The notes under the pieces were generated by a model. It was not told the DNA's origin and ran no database searches. It was given only the letters and a program-made list of their open reading frames with translations. This document shows positions 16,941 through 24,476 of a stretch of 64,000 bases of DNA, piece after piece. The position numbers were made by a program, and so were the translations under genes. Each line of letters starts with the position of its first letter. Position 1 is the first letter of the stretch. Source of the DNA: Novosphingobium sp. HII-3. Lineage in GTDB: Bacteria; Pseudomonadota; Alphaproteobacteria; Sphingomonadales; Sphingomonadaceae. The stretch is from NCBI RefSeq assembly GCF_002916655.1, contig NZ_PPSM01000009.1, forward strand, positions 1 through 64,000, given 5' to 3'.

Positions 16941-17303
16941 CCGTTGGAGCGTCTGGCCCTCCGACCCGGTCACGATTCGGCGATAGAAACAACTGGTCCG
17001 GCCGGTGTGACAACAGCCGCCGTTGCCCGCGACGCGCACCTTGAGCCAGACCGCGTCCTGATCACAGTCGATGCGCAGTTCTTCGACCTGTTGGATCTGC
17101 CCGCTGGTCGCGCCCTTATGCCAGAGACGCTGGCGGGACCGGCTCCAGTACCAGGCCTGGCCGGTCTCGATCGTCTTGTTCAACGCCTCCGCATTCATCC
17201 ACGCTAGCATCAGCACCACTCCACTCGCGAGGTCTGTCGCGACAGCGGGAATGAGCCCGTCCTCATTGAACCCTGGCAACAGGTCCGAGCATTCTTCGAT
17301 CAT
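16902..17303 (-). CDS. hisI: Phosphoribosyl-AMP cyclohydrolase, accessory copy
   Basis: The product has 133 residues and hydrolyses the ring of phosphoribosyl-AMP in histidine synthesis. Family blocks are complete: [29 protein letters not shown], the metal-binding D-C-D in [11 protein letters not shown], and [14 protein letters not shown] with Zn-binding Cys. It lies on a metal-resistance ICE, far from any other his gene. It follows the small CC membrane protein on the same strand. Extra hisI copies in such places are known as spare enzymes for metal-stress conditions; that role here is inferred. Confidence 0.88.
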   Translation of the reverse strand: MIEECSDLLPGFNEDGLIPAVATDLASGVVLMLAWMNAEALNKTIETGQAWYWSRSRQRLWHKGATSGQIQQVEELRIDCDQDAVWLKVRVAGNGGCCHTGRTSCFYRRIVTGSEGQTLQRLAPLVDGDDVYG

Positions 17304-17447
17304 CTCCGCAGGGTCCGCTCTTAATGGGTCAGGTCGCTGATCTTCCAGCGCATTGGCATTTCTTGATTGGGACGTACAAGTTCTACGGATGATCGTCCGG
17401 CCTGAGCGATCGCCACCGTGCGCTGCGGACCGCCCGAATCCTTGCGA

Positions 17448-17762
17448 TTAACGGGTCTGCCGTTCGGTCGCAGGCTTGACGACATCAAGCTCGACGTCCT
17501 GCCGCACCTCAGATACATCGCATGCGCAAGTCGGGCCGGCATTCACTCGATTGGATGAAGCCCTGCGCCAACGCATCACGGCGTAGCCGATGGCTGCGGC
17601 CAAGAATGCCAGCACGGCGGTCAATGCAAGACCCTGTCCGCTAAGCCAGCTCACGACACCACCTACTGCCGAGCCGATAAAAAGCGGCCCAAGGCAGCAA
17701 AGCGCGACCAATGGCGCGACGACAATCGCGGTCACAAGCCCGGCTGCTGGCTTTTCGTTCAC
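17448..17762 (-). CDS. Small MerT/MerF-like membrane protein
   Basis: The product has 104 residues. Two membrane segments are clear: AGLVTAIVVAPLVALCCLGP with a vicinal Cys-Cys, and LALTAVLAFLAAAIGYAVMRW. A cytosolic tail carries a CAC motif (GPTCACDVSEV). A Cys pair in the first helix plus a cytosolic Cys pair is the plan of mercury importers of the MerF/MerT type. Sequence similarity to classical MerT is limited to this plan. A MerR-type promoter lies about 90 bases upstream on the same strand. The metal carried is not certain. Confidence 0.6.
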   Translation of the reverse strand: MNEKPAAGLVTAIVVAPLVALCCLGPLFIGSAVGGVVSWLSGQGLALTAVLAFLAAAIGYAVMRWRRASSNRVNAGPTCACDVSEVRQDVELDVVKPATERQTR

Positions 17763-18068
17763 GAGACCTCACTTTCCGCGCTGGTGGCGCCGCCAAGCCA
17801 TCTGTGCGGCGCTGCTCGTTGGTTCACATTGACGATCATCACATTAGGACTGCTACACCCTGTACTAAATACAGGGTCAATACGGAAGTTTGATCCGATT
17901 GGCTGGCCCACGAGCTTCGCCATGTGTGCGCCCGCGCTCTTGGTTTGGCGCATCGCCGACGAAGCGTCTAGCTACATCGAAGCTCCGCGTGTGCCGGTTC
18001 GGCGTCCTTCAATGAGTAATAGAGCCAGATGCGTCCGTCCTCGATGATTACAGAAGACGCAAAGGCAT
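17763..18068. other. Intergenic region with MerR-type promoter and a coding remnant
   Basis: This 306-base gap contains the promoter at 17850-17880. On the minus strand from about 18068 to 17968 an open frame without a start encodes a short tail (NAFASSVIIEDGRIWLYYSL and more, ending in TAG). It looks like the last 35 residues of a lost gene. The family is not certain. Confidence 0.4.
17850..17880 (-). promoter_or_regulatory. MerR-type promoter with 19-bp spacer
   Basis: On the minus strand TTGACC (17880-17875) and TAGCAG (17855-17850) are 19 bases apart. A perfect dyad, ACCCTGTA and TACAGGGT with 5 bases between them, spans 17857-17877. An over-long spacer with a central dyad is the hallmark of promoters activated by MerR-family proteins. 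It faces the small CC membrane protein gene and hisI. Confidence 0.65.
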
Positions 18069-19415
18069 TCAGAGCATGTAGCCGATATCCGAGGCGCCGG
18101 TGGGATACGCGAACATCGTCGTCTTCAGATTGTCGGCCGTTAGGTCGTGGCGGATCGCAAGGGCAAACAGATTGATCACTTCATCGGCGTGCGGTCCGAC
18201 AAGATGTGCGCCTAGGATACGCCCGGTGTCGTCCTCCACTATCACCTTGAAGCCATAGGTCTTCTCTGCGGCCTGGCGGGCAGTAAACCAGTCGGACGCC
18301 TTCTGGGACTTGGTCTGGAATTTCAGGCCCTGCTGACGTGCTTCGTCCTCGCTCAGTCCGACAGCAGCGATCGGCGGGATCGTGAAGGCCACGCTCGGCA
18401 CACCGCGATAGTCGGGTGTATGCCGATTACCCTCCAGAAGGTTAGCGGCGACCATCTTGGCGTCGTGGCTAGAGACAGGAGTGAGCGGAGGCCCCTTTTG
18501 TGCCGCATCGCCGGCGGCGTACACGGCTGGGTTGGAGACGCTCTGCAGGTGCTCATTCAGCTTGAGCCGGCCGTTCTCCGTGGCGATGCCGCCGACCTCA
18601 AGATCAAGCCCGTCCAGCGAGGGTGCCCGGCCGGCCGCATGAACAACGAGGTCGGCCTCAAAGATTGCGCCTCCACCTTCTGATGAGGTGTGGACGACAA
18701 AGCCCGCTCCGTTCTTCTCAATCGCCTCTACGGTGGTCCGCAGGCGCACATCGACCCCGATCTCGGCGAATTTGTCCATGAGCCAGCCGACAAGGTCAGG
18801 ATCAAAGTGCGTAAGCATCCGCTCGCCACGTTGAAGAATGGTCACTTGCGCGCCTGCGCGAGCGGCGATGTGGGAGAATTCTGACGCTATATAGCCGCCG
18901 CCGACCAATACGATGCGTTGGGGCAGCCGCTCCATTGCCAGAAAATCCTCATTGGTGGCGAAATACTCTTCACCGGGAATGTGCAGCTTTATCGGCTCGG
19001 CGCCCGCAGCAATCAGAACGTGACGGGCTTCAAGGCTCTCACCACCCACTGTCAGACTGTTCTGGCCTACGAAGCGCGCATGACCATGATAGCTATGGAT
19101 GCCCTTTTCTTTGTAACGATGTTCGTGCTTTTCGGGGACCGGGTCGGTGAAGGTGCGCTTGAAGGCGATCAATTCGGGCCAGGCGATATGGACGTCGCCG
19201 GCAACGCCATTGCCGCTCATGCGCCGGACATGGTCGACAGCCGAGGCGCCGCCGACAAGCATCTTTTTCGGGTCGCAGCCCCGCAGGGCGCAGGTGCCGC
19301 CGAAAGGCCGGTGGTCGATGACAGCCACGCTCCAGCCCGCTGCGCGCACGCGCATCGCGGCGACCATGGCTGCCGTGCCGGTTCCTATGACTACAAGGTC
19401 GAATTGGTTCGCCAT
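18069..19415 (-). CDS. Pyridine nucleotide-disulfide oxidoreductase (MerA/glutathione-reductase-like)
   Basis: The product has 448 residues. The FAD site is LVVIGTGTAAMVAAM, and a redox-active pair lies in GGTCALRGCDPKK, with five residues from Cys to Cys as in MerA and glutathione reductase. The NAD(P)H loop is VLVGGGYIASEFSHIA, followed by VYAAGDAAQKG. The dimerisation domain carries HLVGPHADEVINLFALAIR. The C-terminus ends in DIGYML and has no terminal Cys-Cys, so unlike true MerA it cannot hand Hg(II) to the active site in the usual way. It is co-directional with merR and lies 98 bases downstream of it. The substrate is unknown; a thiol or disulfide reductase that supports metal stress is likely. 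Confidence 0.85.
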   Translation of the reverse strand: MANQFDLVVIGTGTAAMVAAMRVRAAGWSVAVIDHRPFGGTCALRGCDPKKMLVGGASAVDHVRRMSGNGVAGDVHIAWPELIAFKRTFTDPVPEKHEHRYKEKGIHSYHGHARFVGQNSLTVGGESLEARHVLIAAGAEPIKLHIPGEEYFATNEDFLAMERLPQRIVLVGGGYIASEFSHIAARAGAQVTILQRGERMLTHFDPDLVGWLMDKFAEIGVDVRLRTTVEAIEKNGAGFVVHTSSEGGGAIFEADLVVHAAGRAPSLDGLDLEVGGIATENGRLKLNEHLQSVSNPAVYAAGDAAQKGPPLTPVSSHDAKMVAANLLEGNRHTPDYRGVPSVAFTIPPIAAVGLSEDEARQQGLKFQTKSQKASDWFTARQAAEKTYGFKVIVEDDTGRILGAHLVGPHADEVINLFALAIRHDLTADNLKTTMFAYPTGASDIGYML

Positions 19416-19513
19416 TCGTCTCTCCTACTTATTCGTCGTGGGCGCATTACCGAGCTGACTTTCGCAGCCGCAACCAGGCTCCAACGGCGAAACGGCCGAC
19501 AATTTCCGCGGCC

Positions 19514-19957
19514 TCAACGGTGCCCCGCATCGCCAACGTCTGGATATGACGAAAGCGCATCGAGGATCGGGCATTCCGGAACGGCGTCACCCGAACACTG
19601 TGCGGCGGTTTGGGCTAGAATTTTTTCGATCCGCCTGAGGTCTGCGATCTTTGCGCGAACATCACTGAGGTGGTGCTCGGTGCGCTCTTTGACCTCCCCG
19701 CACGTCTGTTTGCCGCCGTCGACCAACTCCAAAAGGCCGCGGATTTCCTCGATGCTGAAACCGAGTTCGCGTCCACGCATGACGAAGCGGAGGCGCCGGA
19801 CATGGGCTTCGTCATAAATGCGGTAGTCGTTGGCGCTGCGCGGCGGCTCGGGAATAAGCCCAATTTTTTCGTAGTAGCGGACTGTCTCTAAATTAGACCC
19901 GGTCCGACGCGCTAACTCACCACGTTTGAAACCCCGTCCGATCGCGCGATCCGTCAT
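19514..19957 (-). CDS. merR: Mercury-responsive MerR-family regulator
   Basis: The product has 147 residues. The N-terminal winged helix is GFKRGELARRTGSNLETVRYYEKIGLI, followed by a dimerisation coiled coil and a metal loop. Three Cys sit at 86, 121 and 129 (TCGEV and QCSGDAVPECPIL), the same layout as the three Hg(II) ligands of MerR. ATG 19957 is chosen because the winged helix starts about ten residues later. It is divergent from merT, and the shared promoter carries a dyad with a 19-bp spacer. It should repress and, with Hg(II), activate merTPFAB. Confidence 0.88.
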   Translation of the reverse strand: MTDRAIGRGFKRGELARRTGSNLETVRYYEKIGLIPEPPRSANDYRIYDEAHVRRLRFVMRGRELGFSIEEIRGLLELVDGGKQTCGEVKERTEHHLSDVRAKIADLRRIEKILAQTAAQCSGDAVPECPILDALSSYPDVGDAGHR

Positions 19958-19973
19958 CGCCAAAAAAAACCTC

Positions 19974-20004
19974 TTGAGCCTGTAGTCACTACAGACCTTA
20001 TCGT
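19974..20004 (+). promoter_or_regulatory. mer promoter (MerR-type, 19-bp spacer)
   Basis: TTGAGC at 19974-19979 and TATCGT at 19999-20004 are 19 bases apart. The dyad CTGTAGT-C-ACTACAG fills 19980-19994. It drives merT rightwards. The dyad core resembles CadR/PbrR operators more than the GTACATGAGTAC core of classical mer operators. Confidence 0.75.
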
Positions 20005-20034
20005 ATGCTCGACTCAAATTGAAGGGCTTTTTTC

Positions 20035-20427
20035 ATGAGCGATATCAGTACCAAACCGGTCGACTCGCCGGATGCGGGAAAGGTTAAGACGCAGGGGTGG
20101 CTTGCAGCTGGTGGGGTCATCGGTGCGATCCTTGCGTCTAGCTGCTGCGTGGTACCTTTCGCCTTGTTCACGTTGGGAATCAGCGGCGCCTGGATTAGCA
20201 ACCTGACGGCCCTCGAGCCCTATCAGCCCATCTTCGCCGCCGTGACGATCGGTTTCCTAGGCTACGGATTCTATCTCGTTTACCGGAAGCCTAGAGTCGC
20301 CTGCGCCGAAGGCTCCTACTGCGCCAAACCCAGCTCGAGTCGCATCGCAAAGATCGGGCTTTGGACGGCTACTGTGCTCGTTATCGTCGCACTCGGCTTC
20401 CCGAAACTGGCGCCCTTGTTCCTCTGA
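20035..20427 (+). CDS. merT: Mercuric ion transport protein MerT
   Basis: The product has 130 residues. It is an inner-membrane importer of Hg(II) that takes the ion from MerP and passes it to MerA. Helix 1 (GWLAAGGVIGAILASSCCVVPFALF) holds the vicinal Cys pair. Helix 2 is YQPIFAAVTIGFLGYGFYLVYR. The cytosolic loop carries a second Cys pair (ACAEGSYCAK), and helix 3 is LWTATVLVIVALGFPKLAPLF. All four transport cysteines of the family are present. The first 20 residues are a polar extension. It is first in the mer operon, 30 bases after the promoter -10 box. Confidence 0.93.
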   Translation: MSDISTKPVDSPDAGKVKTQGWLAAGGVIGAILASSCCVVPFALFTLGISGAWISNLTALEPYQPIFAAVTIGFLGYGFYLVYRKPRVACAEGSYCAKPSSSRIAKIGLWTATVLVIVALGFPKLAPLFL

Positions 20428-20456
20428 CCGACCGCTTAACCTGAAGGAGAAAATCT

Positions 20457-20756
20457 ATGTTCCGACGTATCCTCGCAGCGACTGCACTTATTGTCATGCT
20501 TTCGCCTTTCGCGGCCCAAGCCGCCGAAAGAACCATTGTCCTAAACGTCGATAACGCGACGTGCGAACTCTGTGCCCCGATTGTCAAGAAAACGCTCTCC
20601 CGCGTCTCGGGCGTAAAGGCAGTAATGGTCCAGGAGGCGAATGGAACGTCGCCCGCCGTGGCGACGGTCACCTTCGACGATGCAGTCACTAATGTCGCGA
20701 CGCTCATTGCGGCGTCGACCAATGCTGGATATCCGGCGCGCGCGACAAAAGGCTGA
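20457..20756 (+). CDS. merP: Periplasmic mercuric ion-binding protein MerP
   Basis: The product has 99 residues. A cleavable signal peptide (RRILAATALIVMLSPFAAQA) is followed by one HMA fold. The metal site is NATCELCAPIVKKTL, with both Cys present. The usual Met before Thr is replaced by Ala. The rest (VSGVKAVMVQEANGTSPAVATVTFDD, written here in two conserved stretches VSGVKAV and VATVTFDD) matches the family. It scavenges Hg(II) in the periplasm and feeds MerT. GAAGGAG precedes the ATG, and it lies 29 bases after merT. Confidence 0.9.
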   Translation: MFRRILAATALIVMLSPFAAQAAERTIVLNVDNATCELCAPIVKKTLSRVSGVKAVMVQEANGTSPAVATVTFDDAVTNVATLIAASTNAGYPARATKG

Positions 20757-20760
20757 TGAC

Positions 20761-21020
20761 GTGAATAGTCGCGCCCTTTTTCGAACCGGCATCATTGGGG
20801 CGGTTGTGGCGGCGCTCTGCTGCGCGACTCCAATCCTTGGCTTGCGCTAGCAGCGATCGGGCTTTCGGCGCTCGCGGGCAAAGCCGATTATGTCCTGATT
20901 CCGGTTCTTGTCGCCTCGCTCGGGCTGGTCGGGATCGGGCTCTACCGACGCAACGCATCTACCCCGGCCGTCATCGACTGCTGTGAGACGGATAAGAACA
21001 CAGGAAAGTTCAAGTCATGA
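20761..21020 (+). pseudogene. merF: merF interrupted by a frameshift
   Basis: From a GTG at 20761 the frame reads NSRALFRTGIIGAVVAALCC and ATPILG, the first MerF helix with its Cys pair. It then meets TAG at 20848-20850. In another frame the protein continues: LAAIGLSALAGKADYVL, IPVLVASLGLVGIGLYRR and VIDCCETDK, with the C-terminal Cys pair, up to TGA at 21018-21020. Together they make one normal MerF of about 80 residues, so a small indel lies near 20840-20848. It may be a true loss of function or a sequencing error. MerT is intact, so mercury uptake need not suffer. Confidence 0.8.
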
Positions 21021-22450
21021 GTGATTGCTGCGCTCCGAGCGCAAAGAACGGGAACGGCCGCTACGACCTCATCGTCGTCGGCGCCGGCTCGGCCGGGTTC
21101 TCGGCCGCGATCACGGCGGCCGAACAGGGGGCGCAAGTTGCGTTGATCGGCCACGGCACGATCGGAGGGACGTGCGTCAATGTCGGCTGCGTCCCGTCGA
21201 AGGCCCTTATCCGGGCCGCAGAAGCGGTGCACCACGCCAACGCCGCACCCAGGTTTGCCGGGATCGCCGCGCAGGCGCGGGTGGCAGACTGGGGTGCGCA
21301 GGTCGCCCAAAAGGATGAACTGGTCGCGGGTCTGCGTCAGGCGAAGTACGCCGATCTCCTGCCATCTTATAACAGCGTCGCATATCATGAAGGCCGTGCC
21401 CGCCTCATCGATGGCGGCGTCGAAGCCGGTGGCAAGAGCTTCGCGGCGGATCGTATCATCATCGCCACCGGGACCCGGCCTGCGTTGCCAGCGATCCCGG
21501 GCATAACGGACATCTCAATCCTCGATAGCACCACGGCGCTGGAGCTGACCGCGCTGCCACGCTCGATGATCGTGCTCGGCGGCGGCTACATCGGCGCTGA
21601 GCTGGCGCAAACCTTCGCTCGAGTGGGGGTCGAGGTGACGCTAGTCTTCCGCAGCCGCCTCCTGCCGGAAGCGGAGCCTGAGATCGGGGCGGCTCTCGCC
21701 GGCTATCTCGCCGACGAGGGTATCAAGATCGTCGGCGGTCTGACCTACGAGTCGATCCGTCGGACGGAGGATGGCGTCGCCCTCACGGTGGTTCGGGACG
21801 GACACGCGGAGACGCTTGCGGCCGAGCGGGTCCTCGTCGCGACCGGTCGCGCCCCGAACACCGAAAGCCTTGGCCTTGAACGAGCTGGTATCGCCCGGAC
21901 GCCCGTGGGCGCCATCGTGGTCGACGACCGGATGCGCACCTCCAAAGTGGGCGTCTACGCGGCCGGCGATGTGACGGGCAAGGACCAATTCGTCTACATG
22001 GCGGCCTACGGCGCGAAGCTCGCGGCGAAGAACGCGCTGAATGGCGACAGCCTGCGCTACGATAACGCGGCGATGCCCGCCGTGGTCTTCACCGATCCGC
22101 AGGTCGGAAGCGTCGGGCTTACGGAGGCGCAGGCGCGCGCCGTCGGGCACAACGTCCGTACTTCGGTGCTTTCACTCGATAACCTGCCTCGCGCGCTTGC
22201 CGCCCGGGACACACGCGGGCTGATCAAGCTTGTGGCGGATGGCGTCACCCGCAAGCTGCTTGGAGCACATATCCTTGCGCCTGAGGGCGCGGACAGCATC
22301 CAGACGGCGGCGATGGCAATTCGGTGCGGTCTGACGATTGATGACCTCGTGGAGATGATTTTTCCCTATCTGACCACGGTCGAGGGCCTCAAACTTGCTG
22401 CGCAGACGTTCGACCGGGATGTCAAGATGCTGTCCTGTTGCGCCGGCTGA
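21017..22450 (+). CDS. merA: Mercuric reductase
   Basis: The product has 477 residues and reduces Hg(II) to volatile Hg(0) with NADPH in the cytosol. The FAD loop is LIVVGAGSAGFSAAI. The redox pair is Cys53/Cys58 in GGTCVNVGCVPSK. The NADPH loop is VLGGGYIGAELAQTFA. The C-terminal Cys pair (474/475, in LSCCAG) delivers Hg(II) to the active site. The N-terminal HMA domain of longer MerA proteins is absent, leaving only a short CC at residues 4-5. The ATG overlaps the stop of the broken merF (ATGA), so translation may have been coupled. Confidence 0.96.
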   Translation: MSDCCAPSAKNGNGRYDLIVVGAGSAGFSAAITAAEQGAQVALIGHGTIGGTCVNVGCVPSKALIRAAEAVHHANAAPRFAGIAAQARVADWGAQVAQKDELVAGLRQAKYADLLPSYNSVAYHEGRARLIDGGVEAGGKSFAADRIIIATGTRPALPAIPGITDISILDSTTALELTALPRSMIVLGGGYIGAELAQTFARVGVEVTLVFRSRLLPEAEPEIGAALAGYLADEGIKIVGGLTYESIRRTEDGVALTVVRDGHAETLAAERVLVATGRAPNTESLGLERAGIARTPVGAIVVDDRMRTSKVGVYAAGDVTGKDQFVYMAAYGAKLAAKNALNGDSLRYDNAAMPAVVFTDPQVGSVGLTEAQARAVGHNVRTSVLSLDNLPRALAARDTRGLIKLVADGVTRKLLGAHILAPEGADSIQTAAMAIRCGLTIDDLVEMIFPYLTTVEGLKLAAQTFDRDVKMLSCCAG

Positions 22451-22483
22451 CGATTGGCCGGGCAATCAGTCGAGGATGACGTG

Positions 22484-23302
22484 ATGGCGATCGACGCGAC
22501 AACATCGGAAGAGTTCAGTGTCGAGATCAGGCCGGGCGTATGCCGCCCGGACTGGTCGGCCGTCACCACGCCGGCCGCGCGGCATGCGCTTAGCGGGTGC
22601 ATGGCGGCGCGGGCGGGACTTCTGGACAAGTGGTCGCAAGCGCTCGAACCGAATGAGGATCTGGTGTGGCGGATGGCCCTCGGCCTCTACGCCGAAAACG
22701 GTCGGCCGCCTCGCGCCAGCGAGATCGCCGCCTGCTCGGACATCCCAGAGGAACGCGTGCGCGTCGTTCTGCACAAGCTGCAACTGCGCGATCTCGTGGG
22801 CCTTGAACCCGGCACGGACGCGATCCGCTATGCCTACCCTTTCACGGAGACACAGACAGGTCACCACGTCGCACTGAAGAGCCACACCTTGAACAGCCTC
22901 TGCGCCATCGACGCGCTCGGGGTCGCTAGGATGTATCGCAGCGACGTCACGGTCGAGTCCCGCTGCCGGCTAAGTGGTAGAAGCGTCCGGGTGACGACAG
23001 GCGATGAGGGTCGTACCTTGCGTAACGTGTCTCCCGCTGGCGCCGTAGTCTGGTACGACTTTGCCTATGAAGGAGGTGCGGCGGCAAACTCTTGTTGCCC
23101 GTCGATCGCCTTCTTTTGTTCGGAAGAGCAATTGCGGCGTTGGCTTGATCAGCAGACGCCATCCCGGCACGGCGTCACGTTGGTGATGGAAGAGGCCCTG
23201 GAAGTCGGCAGCGCGATCTTTGGTCCAGTTCTGACAGTGCCCGGCCCAGTGTCGGATGAAGAGTCGCAACCACCTTCTAAGTCGAGGAAGGTGGTTCGCT
23301 GA
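22484..23302 (+). CDS. merB: Alkylmercury (organomercurial) lyase
   Basis: The product has 272 residues and splits the carbon-mercury bond of compounds such as methylmercury, handing Hg(II) to MerA. The catalytic set Cys-Asp-Cys is visible: Cys140 and Asp143 in NSLCAIDALG, and Cys205 in NSCCPSIAFF. It is longer than the roughly 212 residues of plasmid R831b MerB because of an N-terminal extension of about 40 residues. The HTH-like part is ASEIAACSDIPEERVRVVLHKL. The ATG at 22484 is preferred to GTG codons 30 bases upstream. The stop overlaps the start of the lysR gene. Confidence 0.93.
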   Translation: MAIDATTSEEFSVEIRPGVCRPDWSAVTTPAARHALSGCMAARAGLLDKWSQALEPNEDLVWRMALGLYAENGRPPRASEIAACSDIPEERVRVVLHKLQLRDLVGLEPGTDAIRYAYPFTETQTGHHVALKSHTLNSLCAIDALGVARMYRSDVTVESRCRLSGRSVRVTTGDEGRTLRNVSPAGAVVWYDFAYEGGAAANSCCPSIAFFCSEEQLRRWLDQQTPSRHGVTLVMEEALEVGSAIFGPVLTVPGPVSDEESQPPSKSRKVVR

Positions 23303-24240
23303 CAATCGAGCTGCGCCATCTTCGCTACGTTGTTGCCGCTGCAGAGAGCGGGAGCTTTCGACGCGCAGCGAAGGCGCTTAAGATTCAGGAGTCCGCCATC
23401 AGCCGGCGTATTCGGGATCTGGAAGATGAACTAGGAGCGGCTCTATTCATTCGCCACCATGGTGGTGTGCATCTCACGCAAGCCGGCCAGAGATTTCTCG
23501 TCCGCGCTCGCAAGGCCATCGCTCAGATCGGTCATGCCGCCATGGACGTTGGTTCGTTTGGGCGCGGCGAAGCGGGCACCGTGCGCATCGGGATATTTTC
23601 GTCGCTCGCATCCGGCTTTCTCGCCGATCTCCTCCGCGCCTATGCTACGGCAAACCCAACCATCCGCCCCGATCTGATTGAAGGCGGGCCCTCCGGCCAC
23701 ATTGCCGCGATTCAACGGCATCACTTGGATGTCGCCTTCCTTACCGGTGAGCCGGTCGCGGACGGGTGCGATCTGGCGCATCTTTGGAATGAACGTGTCT
23801 TCGTAGCATTGCCGAGCGATGACGTCCTGTCTCGGAAGCGCGAGATTTCTTGGACGGACCTGCGAGACCGACACTTCATCGTCAGTGAGACCGACCCGGG
23901 TCCGGAGATCCACGACTACCTGGTGAAGCACCTCGCTGACCTTGGGCATCGCCCCAACGTCGAACGCTACCGTGTCGGTCGAGACAACCTCATGAATCTC
24001 GTCGCCATGGGTCAGGGCCTCACGCTGACCAGCGAAGCGACTATCGCGGCGCGCTTTCCCGGAGTCATCTACCGCCCACTCAGCGAAGAGATTCTGCCGT
24101 TCTGCGCGATTTGGTCGCCGCACAATGACAATCCGGCTCTACGGCGGTTGCTGAGCCTGGCCAGGACAATGTCGCGACGATCAAGCGCCGTCACAGTGCC
24201 GGGACTGATCGCTAATTCTGCGACGTCGAGCCTGAGCTAG
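23299..24240 (+). CDS. LysR-family regulator with probable CTG start
   Basis: The product has 313 residues. The N-terminal helix-turn-helix is complete only if translation starts upstream of the first ATG: ELRHLRYVVAAAESGSFRRA, then AAKALKIQESAISRRIRDLE. The frame is open back to a TAA just before, and no ATG, GTG or TTG is available there. CTG at 23299 has AGGAAGG seven bases upstream and overlaps the merB stop as CTGA. The effector-binding domain runs from GTVRIGIFSSLASGFL to the C-terminus. A LysR protein at the end of a mer operon is unusual; its target is unknown. Confidence 0.8.
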   Translation: MTIELRHLRYVVAAAESGSFRRAAKALKIQESAISRRIRDLEDELGAALFIRHHGGVHLTQAGQRFLVRARKAIAQIGHAAMDVGSFGRGEAGTVRIGIFSSLASGFLADLLRAYATANPTIRPDLIEGGPSGHIAAIQRHHLDVAFLTGEPVADGCDLAHLWNERVFVALPSDDVLSRKREISWTDLRDRHFIVSETDPGPEIHDYLVKHLADLGHRPNVERYRVGRDNLMNLVAMGQGLTLTSEATIAARFPGVIYRPLSEEILPFCAIWSPHNDNPALRRLLSLARTMSRRSSAVTVPGLIANSATSSLS

Positions 24241-24475
24241 CGGACGGGCGCCTGCGTTCGCCGTCGCGTCGCGCCTTCGCGAAACCTCGGTCGGTCGCCA
24301 TGAATCGCTCGATCATCGGCGAAATCAGCTTCACCGGATCGCCCACGGATCTTCCTGTCTCGCGGGCGAGTACCTGGGCATAGGCCACGAGATCGCGGTG
24401 AACCGTGGCCGGCAGTTCGAGCGAGACCTTGACCGGCTTGTCATCGGTGATCGGGCCGAGTTTCAACTTCGCCAC
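24212..24475 (-). CDS. DUF2274 protein at the end of the trb operon
   Basis: The product has 87 residues. Its family pattern is KLKLGPITDDKPVKVSLELP, then DLVAYAQVLARETG and LISPMIERFMATDRGF. The predicted fold is a ribbon-helix-helix-like strand followed by helices. This family regularly follows trbI in alphaproteobacterial ICEs; its job is unknown. It starts 1 base after the trbI stop. Its 3' end overlaps the lysR gene from the mer module by 29 bases, so it marks the joint between two modules. Confidence 0.8.
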   Translation of the reverse strand: MAKLKLGPITDDKPVKVSLELPATVHRDLVAYAQVLARETGRSVGDPVKLISPMIERFMATDRGFAKARRDGERRRPSASSGSTSQN

Positions 24476-24476
24476 G

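Noticed and set aside
17759-17953. 64-residue minus-strand frame overlapping the MerR-type promoter
   Set aside because: It spans the promoter and dyad, lacks a ribosome site and resembles no family.
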